A stretch of 64,000 nucleotides of DNA from Megachile rotundata (Eukaryota; Arthropoda; Insecta; Hymenoptera; Megachilidae): contig NC_134995.1 in assembly GCF_050947335.1 (NCBI RefSeq), positions 10,268,501-10,332,500 of the forward strand, in the 5' to 3' direction. A program made the position numbers and the translations under genes. How positions within the stretch are numbered: the stretch's first letter is position 1; each line of letters starts with the position of its first letter. The notes beneath the pieces are model-generated. The model made no database searches. It was not told where the DNA came from and saw only the letters and a program-made list of their open reading frames with translations. This document shows positions 57,225 through 64,000 of this stretch, piece after piece.

Positions 57225-60200
57225 TCAGCAGGAAATCGCTCGAAGTCCAATTCTTTCAGAACACTTCTTGTGTTTAGGCCCTGGAAGGCCCTTGGTCATC
57301 ATATCTGCAGGCATCTCATCCGTAGAAATATATTCAATTCTCATTTCTCGATTTTTCAAAACTTCTCGTACGAAATGATGTCTTAAATCTATATGTTTGC
57401 TTCTGGCCGTAAAAGATGCATTATCAGCCATTCGTTTGGCTCCTAGATTGTCATTGTACAATACAATATTTGTAAGATTCGAGAATCCCAATTCCTGTAA
57501 GAAATTACGTAAATATATAGATTCTTTTGCAGCTTCAGTGACAGCCATATATTCAGCTTCAGTTGATGATAATGCTACTGTTCTCTGTTTTCTCGCTTCC
57601 CATGATATGGCCGCTCCACTTAGGGTGAAAACATATCCGGTAAATGATCGTCTGTCAATCAAACAGTTTCCCCAGTCTGCATCCACGAATCCTTTTATTG
57701 TATCAGAATCTGAACAGAAAGAAAGTCCTAAATTCATAGTTCCTTTCAGATAACGCAATACACGTTTAGCAGCTGTCCAATGAATAGACCCAAAACAGTC
57801 ATTAAATTGACTTAAATATCCAACTGCAAACGCAATATCTGGCCTCGTAGCAACCGCCAGGTACATTAGAGCTCCGACCAACTCTCGATAAGGCAGCTTG
57901 AGAATATCACTATCAGGTTCGCCTTCCGGTTTCGTCAACTTCACATTCGGATCGACAGGAGTACTGACTGGCCTGCATTCGGTCATTCCAAAACGATCCA
58001 GAATTTCCCTGATGAATCCCTTTTGATGCATAGTGATATTGTTTTCCCGACGAGCAAATTCGATACCTAAACAGTAGCCAATACTACCAAGGTCCTTAAC
58101 TTCAAACTCTTGGGAAAGATTCCTCTTCATTGCCGATATCGCCTTAACATTTCTGGAAATTATCAAAATATCATCAACATATACCGTCATCAGCAATAAG
58201 TCTTCCCCTTGACCTGTATGGTATACACAGGGATCACTGTGACAATTTGACATTCCATATTTCTTCAGAGCTTTGTCCAATCGATTATACCAGCACTTTC
58301 CAGCCTGTCGTAGGCCGTATAGAGATTTCTTGAGACGACAAACTTTGTCCCCAGACGATAATTCCTTTAACATGCGTTGTGCCTTAATTTTAATTTGACT
58401 ATTTTTACCTTCTGACTCAATAAGTGATTCCAACGCTTCATTTAACATTTTAGGCGGTGACATAAATATTTCTTCATCCAGTACACCATTCAAATATGCT
58501 GTTGTGACATCAAGCTGTTCAATAGTCATTCCATAACGCGCTGCTATAGCAATTAAAAGACGAATAGAACTTAATCTAGCTACAGGAGCAAATGTCTGAT
58601 TAAAATGAATTCCCGGACGTTGTGAGAATCCCTGAGCGACAAGACGCGCCTTCCTTTTCTCAATAGTTCCATCCGGTCGACATTTATTTCGTAAAACCAT
58701 TCTACTTCCGATAACGTCACAATTTTTCGGTCGAGTAACCACTTCCCACGTATCATTTTTAATAATTGACTTTACCTCGGTTGCCATAGCTCTTATCCAT
58801 TCATTCACTTCTGGACTGGACATCGCTTGCTTCATGGTAATTTCCGATACAAATGCGTAATTCTCCTCAACATTACCTGCAAGTTCGCTTGGCATTTGAA
58901 ATAATTTCCGTGGTCTTCCCCTCAAACCAGTACGAAGTAGTCTCGGTCTTCCACGTGATCTTCCACGACCTACTCTAGGCGTTTCGTCTGGTCGTTCCTC
59001 TTCGACGTTTTGCTCATCTGGCAAATCTTCCTGAAAATCGTCAAAATCATTACCCGAAAAATCATTATTTTCAACGCTGATTGATGGCTTCAGCTCAATG
59101 TCAATTCCGTGAGGTATTTCTTCTTTTTCCGCTTCGTCTTCTTTGTCGAACGTTACTTTTTCATGATCTACAAATCGAGTTCCTTTATTTTCCAGAAATT
59201 TAACGTCACGCGCAATTTCAACTTTTCGATCTTTCGGCAACCAAATCCTGTATCCTTTGGAATTATCAGAATAGCCGACAAAGATACCTTCCTTGCAACG
59301 CGACTGAAACTTATCTCTGTTAGATTCTCGATTTAAAAGAAATACTTTACATCCAAAATCCTTCATGTTTCCCACGTCTGGTTTCCGATGCGTCCAAGCT
59401 TCGTACGGCGTTTTGTTTACTAAACTTCTAGTTGGACAACGATTCCTAATATAATTCGCTGTATTAACTGCCTCAGCCCAAAATGATGAAGAAAGACCTG
59501 CCTGCAACAGAAGACACCTTGCAGTTTCCAATAAAGTCCGGTTCTTTCTCTCAGCAACACCATTTTGTTCCGGATTTCTTGCAACAGATAATCTTCTTGA
59601 AATTCCGTGTTCCCTCAAATAATTATTAAATTCGCGACTCATATATTCTCCGCCATTATCGGATTGTAAATATTTAATTTTTTTACCTTTCAAATTCTCG
59701 ACGAGTTGCTTAAATTCCTTAAAAGCTTCAAAGACTTCGTCTTTTGATTTGAGAAAACGTACCTCAGTCCATCTCGAATGATCGTCGATGAAAGTTACAA
59801 AATATTTAGCTTTCCCATTCGAAATAGTCTTCATCGGACCACAAACATCGGAATGAATGATCTCCAGTAAATCTGTTTCCCGCGTTGATTTCTTCGGAAA
59901 AGGCGTTCGTGTCATTTTTCCACGAATACAAATGTCGCACTCTAATTCCGAATCACGTTCCGGTAAATCAATTCCTTGTATCATTTTTCCGCGTACCGCT
60001 TGGATAAGATCTTTACAATTTACATGTCCAAGACGACGATGCCACGACATTAACGTACCCGGCGCGTTTGACGATGTATTTTGCGAAATAGCATTACACT
60101 CGCCGTGTGAATTTCCGCGCACATAATATAATCCACCGATACGATTTGCTACTAATTTCGTACTTCCGTTACTGTCTGTCACCACGGCTTTAGTTTTAGT

Positions 60201-61337
60201 AAATGTAACCTTAAAACCTTTATCCGTAATTTTCGCGACTGATAACAAGTTTGTTCGAAGATCCGGTACGTATAACGCATCATCCAACCGAATGTTCTTC
60301 TCATTATTATAAGCTTTTGTCGAGAAAGAAACCGTTCCTCTTCCCGTTATTTTGGTCGACGTACTGTTCGCGAGATTTAATTTTCCGAGACTCGAATATT
60401 CGATGTTCGTGAATTCGTTCAAGTTGTTACATAGATGTGAAGTTGCGCCACTATCTATACACCAATTACCGGCATTACTCGAACTGTCTACTCGCAACAC
60501 TTCATGTTTATCAGTACATTCGAGAAACGTACATAATCCGACATCTTCAGCTTTATTCGCATTTGATCCGCGATCGTCTTTAAATTTCCTACAATCCGCG
60601 GCTTTATGACCGTACTTACGACACCGATGACACTGATATTTGAAATTTTCCTTAACACTCACGTCTTTCTTTTCCGTTGCCTTTTTCTTCTGATTCCATT
60701 TCCGAAAACTTTTATTTACAACCATAGCGCCTTGAACATTGCTTCGTGCGTCGTTCTTCCGAGCGTCACTTTCTTCAATAATTTTGATGCGCAAAGTTTC
60801 CGGTGATGGCAATTCGTCACGAGACTCAATAGCACAACGAAAATTTTCAAAAGTTGTTGGCAAACTATACAAGAGCATGATTGTTAATACATCTTCATTT
60901 ATATGGACTTCCATCTCGCTCAGTTTATCGATGATATCAAAGAATTTCCGAATATGTTCACGAACATCTTCGTTTTCATCCATTCTTTGCAACATCAGCT
61001 TCTTTAATAATGTGGCTTTTCGTGCTGGTCCTTTAGATTGATAAATCTCTTCCAGTTTCAACCACACTTCACGAGATGTTTCGCAATTTTTAATTTGCTT
61101 TAATTCCGACGGGCTTATCGACAAAATAATGTCCGATTTTGCTTTGCTGTCGTTTTTTGTCCATTCTTTCGCAGCATTTTCAGAAACGATGTCTCCGGCA
61201 ACGACGATCGGTTTCTTGAATTCACCGCTCACATAAATCCATGCATCGTTCTTTATTAGCAAAGCCTGCATTTGCATCTTCCAAGTATCATAATTCTCTT
61301 TGTTAAGAGAATCAATCCGTACAATTCCAGAAGCCAT
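57225..61337 (-). CDS. Ty1/copia Gag-Pol polyprotein (1370 aa, intact)
   Basis: One uninterrupted frame encodes all retrotransposon functions. I start it at ATG 61,337 (ATCATGG, good Kozak context, MASGIVRID), because the five codons before it open with GTG. Numbered from that Met: a UBN2-type Gag region at about 1-225; a CCHC knuckle at 236-249 (C-x2-C-x4-H-x4-C) for RNA binding; aspartic protease with DSG at 295-297; integrase zinc site His433/His438/Cys467/Cys470 and catalytic Asp497, Asp560 and Glu596 (35 residues between the last two); reverse transcriptase with YVDD at 1053-1056; RNase H with Asp1219, Glu1260/1262 and Asp1296. All key residues are present, so the protein is probably functional. 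There is no separate env frame. The relationship to insect TNT1-94-like copia proteins is from memory and not searched. Confidence 0.96.
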   Translation of the reverse strand: MASGIVRIDSLNKENYDTWKMQMQALLIKNDAWIYVSGEFKKPIVVAGDIVSENAAKEWTKNDSKAKSDIILSISPSELKQIKNCETSREVWLKLEEIYQSKGPARKATLLKKLMLQRMDENEDVREHIRKFFDIIDKLSEMEVHINEDVLTIMLLYSLPTTFENFRCAIESRDELPSPETLRIKIIEESDARKNDARSNVQGAMVVNKSFRKWNQKKKATEKKDVSVKENFKYQCHRCRKYGHKAADCRKFKDDRGSNANKAEDVGLCTFLECTDKHEVLRVDSSSNAGNWCIDSGATSHLCNNLNEFTNIEYSSLGKLNLANSTSTKITGRGTVSFSTKAYNNEKNIRLDDALYVPDLRTNLLSVAKITDKGFKVTFTKTKAVVTDSNGSTKLVANRIGGLYYVRGNSHGECNAISQNTSSNAPGTLMSWHRRLGHVNCKDLIQAVRGKMIQGIDLPERDSELECDICIRGKMTRTPFPKKSTRETDLLEIIHSDVCGPMKTISNGKAKYFVTFIDDHSRWTEVRFLKSKDEVFEAFKEFKQLVENLKGKKIKYLQSDNGGEYMSREFNNYLREHGISRRLSVARNPEQNGVAERKNRTLLETARCLLLQAGLSSSFWAEAVNTANYIRNRCPTRSLVNKTPYEAWTHRKPDVGNMKDFGCKVFLLNRESNRDKFQSRCKEGIFVGYSDNSKGYRIWLPKDRKVEIARDVKFLENKGTRFVDHEKVTFDKEDEAEKEEIPHGIDIELKPSISVENNDFSGNDFDDFQEDLPDEQNVEEERPDETPRVGRGRSRGRPRLLRTGLRGRPRKLFQMPSELAGNVEENYAFVSEITMKQAMSSPEVNEWIRAMATEVKSIIKNDTWEVVTRPKNCDVIGSRMVLRNKCRPDGTIEKRKARLVAQGFSQRPGIHFNQTFAPVARLSSIRLLIAIAARYGMTIEQLDVTTAYLNGVLDEEIFMSPPKMLNEALESLIESEGKNSQIKIKAQRMLKELSSGDKVCRLKKSLYGLRQAGKCWYNRLDKALKKYGMSNCHSDPCVYHTGQGEDLLLMTVYVDDILIISRNVKAISAMKRNLSQEFEVKDLGSIGYCLGIEFARRENNITMHQKGFIREILDRFGMTECRPVSTPVDPNVKLTKPEGEPDSDILKLPYRELVGALMYLAVATRPDIAFAVGYLSQFNDCFGSIHWTAAKRVLRYLKGTMNLGLSFCSDSDTIKGFVDADWGNCLIDRRSFTGYVFTLSGAAISWEARKQRTVALSSTEAEYMAVTEAAKESIYLRNFLQELGFSNLTNIVLYNDNLGAKRMADNASFTARSKHIDLRHHFVREVLKNREMRIEYISTDEMPADMMTKGLPGPKHKKCSERIGLRAISC

Positions 61338-61432
61338 GATACCCGTTAACACAAAAAATTAACCGTTTCAAAAAACTAACGATCAGGCTTTTTAATTAAT
61401 TATTTTCCGTACACTTTTAATTCCGCAATCTT

Positions 61433-61446
61433 CTGGGCCCATAACC
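61433..61446 (-). other. Primer-binding site for initiator tRNA-Met (internal half-tRNA type)
   Basis: The plus strand reads CTGGGCCCATAACC, which equals the anticodon stem-loop of eukaryotic initiator tRNA-Met (anticodon CAU inside). It sits directly next to the 5' LTR. Drosophila copia is known to prime with the 5' half of initiator tRNA-Met cut in the anticodon loop; the same mechanism is inferred here. Confidence 0.88.
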
Positions 61447-61695
61447 TGTTGAAGGTGAGGAGATCCGTGGACGAATAAAGTGTCGTAATTAATTATGTAC
61501 AAAACAGAAAAACTATTTATTCAAGAACGATATAAAATATAATCAGAATTACGTGAGAGGAATATAAAGAGAACAAAATTGAATCGAAACATGCGAATAC
61601 AAGAAGGAACAAACAATGATGATTAACATCGCTAGATGGAGACAAATGTTAATGCTAATTCGTGTATCGCTCTTATATTACTTTTATCTCCAATA
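61447..61695 (-). repeat. 5' LTR of the copia element (right side)
   Basis: 249 bp, apparently identical to the left LTR. In this orientation it carries the element promoter, and transcription would run leftwards through Gag-Pol towards exon C. Confidence 0.96.
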
Positions 61696-61700
61696 TATCC
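61696..61700. repeat. Target-site duplication TATCC, right
   Basis: Matches 56,929-56,933. Joining the flanks at this site gives the pre-insertion intron start GTAATATCCCTCTTGTATAA. Confidence 0.95.
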
Positions 61701-61704
61701 CTCT

Positions 61705-61915
61705 TGTATAACCAATCTAAACACTCCTACATCAAATATATTAAAGAAAATATTACGTAAACGTAGCTGGAAATGTAATATGGCGCGAGAAGTAGAAGAA
61801 GCGTACTGCGCATGCGTCGGAATGTGGCGCGCAGTTTAAATGACCAGAACTGAAGAACAGCTTTGTTTATAATTCTTTTTCTTTCGGAAAAAATTGCGTT
61901 AGTATATTTTACTTT
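61705..61915 (+). repeat. Dispersed repeat, copy 2 (inverted relative to 15.0 kb)
   Basis: Matches the reverse complement of about 14,950-15,125, sharing GGAAATGTAATATGGCG, GAAGCGTACTGCGCATGCGT and TGACCAGAACTGAAGAA. Before the copia insertion, this repeat began only about 10-20 nt after the exon C donor. The class is unknown. Confidence 0.8.
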
Positions 61916-61920
61916 CTTCG

Positions 61921-62118
61921 TTGTTTGTTATCATTAACATTATTATTTTTACTATTATTGTTATCATTATTAATATTACTATTATTGTTATCCTTATTAA
62001 TATTACTATTATTATTATCATTATTAATATTACTATTATTATTATCATTATTAATATTACTATTACTGTTATCATTATTAATATTACTATTATTATTATT
62101 AATATCACTATTGTTTTT
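61921..62118. repeat. 27-bp trinucleotide-rich array (ATT/ATC/ACT)
   Basis: Units of ATTATTATTATCATTATTAA plus TATTACT (27 bp) are repeated about seven times. Multi-frame openness is a result of the three-base step. Confidence 0.92.
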
Positions 62119-63050
62119 TTTTATTTACACCACTTGACTTTCCTGACTTGAAATCCAAAACCTTGAATTCCTTATTAAAAATTAATAAGGAATTTCTCCT
62201 TATTAAAAAAAAAAAAAAAAACACCACCCTTGTAAAGCACTTTAAAATCATTTCACGAAAAATACACCCTTCACAAATCAAATTAAGTCAAAAATTCCCT
62301 CGCTCTGAAAAATTCCTCCGATCGGGACTAGTTCTTTTCTGCACTTAATACCCCATCGAGCACGTTGTATCATAACATCAAAAAATATTTAGCAAGTAAA
62401 TAAACCCAATGGCGGCCTTTTTGCCTCCCTTCGGATTAATTTCCGCGCGACGACACAGAAATGGAATTTCTGAAACACTAACGTTATCCCGTTGTCCTGA
62501 TTGTACAAAAGGAAATTTTAATGCCTGTACTAGGGAAACGTGTACACGTCGTTTCTTTGTGTAATAAAACGCGCGTGATTACGATACAACGGCCACGAGA
62601 GATTTTCGCGATGGGGAAAAAAAAAGGAAACGTTAACCTACTTCCCGGTGAATTTTCAATCAATGCTCGCGAGCTTTGCGGAATATTCTGCCCCTGTGCT
62701 TTGCCGGTCTTCGCAATAATTGTTGACCGTTAATCGAGCAATTTTTGCTCGTGTAATGCGAGCTCGTTCGGGGTCAATCATTCCATCGATATCACGGTAA
62801 GAGTTATTTTTATGCCGTTTAATTAAATTGACCATTAAAATAATTAAAATTTGATTCGCTTGTGCGGTATTTGAAAAATATTAATGGAATTGCTTTTGTA
62901 ATGGTATTCTGCGATATAACGAGAGTGGAATATAAAAATTAATACACGGGAATTTTGGGAGATGGTTTCGTGCATGTGGGGTATTGGAAATATTTTAGGG
63001 TTGAGCTGGAAATTTATGGGTGATGTGTTGGTATTTTTTAAGGTGGAAGA
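62119..63050. other. Low-copy intron DNA, CpG-bearing centre
   Basis: A poly-A tract lies at about 62,204-62,221, with AATGGCGGCC near 62,409. About 62,400-62,790 is GC-richer without a convincing exon. The next CUB-gene exon was not found before the window edge. Confidence 0.45.
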
Positions 63051-64000
63051 GGATTTTGGAATTTTGAGAATTTTGGGAATTTAGGGAATTTAGGGAATTT
63101 AGAAAATTTAGACATTTGGGAAACTTGGGAAATTTTGGAAATTTGGGAAATTTGAGGAATTTGGGGAATTGGGGGAATTGGGGGAATTGGGGGAATTGGG
63201 GGAATTGGGGGAATTGGGGGAATTTAGGGAATTTGGGAAATTAGGATTTGGGGATTTAGGGAATTTGGATCTGAGACTTTTGGAATTTGAAGAATTTTGG
63301 AAAATAGGATATGGGGATTTAGGGAATTTGGATCTGAGGATTTGGGGATTTGAGGAATTTTGAAAATTAGGATTTGGGGATTTAGGGAATTTGGATCTGA
63401 GGATTTGGGGATTTGGGAAATTTGGGAAATTGGGATTTAGGGATTTAGGGAATTTGGATCTGAGGATTTGGGCATTTGGGGAATTTGGATCTGAGGCTTT
63501 GGGGATTTGGGGAATTTGGGGAAATTGGGGAATTTGGGAAATTTGGGAAATTTGGGGATTTAGGGAATTTGGATCTGAGGATTTGGGGATTTGAGGAATT
63601 TTGAAAATTAGGATTTGGGGATTTAGGGAATTTGGATCTGAGGATTTGGGGATTTGGGAAATTTGGGAAATTGGGATTTAGGGATTTAGGGAATTTAGAT
63701 CTGAGGATTTGGGGATTTGGGGAATTTGGATCTGAGGATTTGGGGATTTGGGGAATTTGGTAAATTTGGGAAATTTGGGAAATTCGGGAAATTAGGATTT
63801 GGGGATTTAGGGAATTTGGAGCTGAGGATTTGGGGACTTGGAGAATTTGAGGAATTTGATATTTTTGGGAAATTTGGAAAATTAGGATTTGGGGATTTAG
63901 GGAATTTGGATCCGAGGATTTGGAAGTTTGTAGAATTTTTATTTGAGGTTTGCTTGATTTTGGAAATTTGGATTTGGAAATTTTAAAACTTAATTTTGAA
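63051..64000. repeat. Octamer/nonamer G-rich array running off the window edge
   Basis: Contains six or seven pure GGGGGAATT nonamers at about 63,165-63,225. Octamers GGATTTGG, GGAATTTG, GATCTGAG and GATTTAGG then occur in larger repeating blocks to the end. The short frames, such as plus 63391-63594, are artefacts. The true right boundary is not in view. Confidence 0.93.

Larger units (their letters stand above)
56934..61695 (-). mobile_element. Full-length Ty1/copia LTR retrotransposon
   Basis: A complete 4762-bp element on the minus strand, with 249-bp LTRs at both ends, a primer-binding site, an intact Gag-Pol frame, a polypurine tract and 5-bp target duplications. By eye I found no difference between the two LTRs, which implies insertion very recently relative to the mutation rate. 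The domain order protease-integrase-RT-RNase H defines Ty1/copia; gypsy elements have integrase last. It interrupts the intron that follows exon C, in antisense orientation to the host gene. Copy number in the genome cannot be judged from one window. Confidence 0.97.

Noticed and set aside
57397..61041. Plus-strand frames inside the copia element
   Set aside because: Shadows of the Gag-Pol frame on the opposite strand.
61338..61352. N-terminal extension of the copia polyprotein by five codons
   Set aside because: The extension starts with GTG; the ATG at 61,337 has a good Kozak context and the typical start of copia Gag.

Overview
This 64 kb window is nuclear DNA from an animal, most likely an insect and probably a hymenopteran such as a bee. 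It has introns of tens of kilobases, an AT-rich background with CpG-bearing islands, interstitial TTAGG/CCTAA runs (the insect telomere motif) and a Ty1/copia element primed like Drosophila copia. The species cannot be read from the sequence, and nothing looks bacterial.

Only two things in the window code for recognisable protein. The first is a plus-strand gene for an extracellular CUB-domain protein, resembling the SOL-1/Neto/tolloid class. Three internal exons are visible at 6518-6708, 48198-48405 and 56677-56924. Their intron phases agree (phase 1, then phase 2), and they encode the C-terminal half of one CUB domain followed by one complete CUB domain. The introns are 41.5 kb and 8.3 kb. 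The first and last exons of the gene lie outside the window or were not recognised. The second is a complete Ty1/copia retrotransposon at 56934-61695 on the minus strand. It has two 249-bp LTRs with no difference seen, a TATCC target duplication, an initiator-tRNA-Met primer site, a polypurine tract and one intact 1370-aa Gag-Pol frame. It sits only 9 nt after the 5' splice site of the last visible exon.

The rest is intron. From left to right: low-copy DNA and a 53-bp CCTAA array (1-4.6 kb); exon A; 46-bp, 201-bp and 15-bp arrays (6.9-9.6 kb); octamer-register arrays and a foldback element (10.4-14.3 kb); a second ACGCGT array (16.2-17.6 kb); 24-bp and 108-bp arrays (18.8-21 kb); a third ACGCGT-type array (22.5-23.2 kb); 192-bp and 90-bp arrays and an AG microsatellite (23.8-26.1 kb); a pair of octamer arrays in opposite orientation (28.2-31.0 kb); further arrays at 34.2, 35.8, 37.6, 39.1, 41.4 and 43.2 kb; two composite arrays of the same structure on either side of exon B (45.5-47.0 and 49.4-50.6 kb); arrays before exon C (52.1, 53.6 and 55.9 kb); and an array running off the right edge (63-64 kb). 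Between arrays lie low-copy islands of about 0.5-1.5 kb, many CpG-rich, which are where intronic regulatory DNA could be.

The most notable observations are: (1) the apparently very young copia copy beside a weak splice donor, bringing a better donor and an AATAAA in the gene's sense direction; (2) an 8-bp register shared by about ten separate arrays of different sequence; (3) inverted and composite array pairs around the exons; (4) a YY1/Pho-like AARATGGCGGC motif that recurs inside unrelated repeat families. All calls were made by eye, with no database search.
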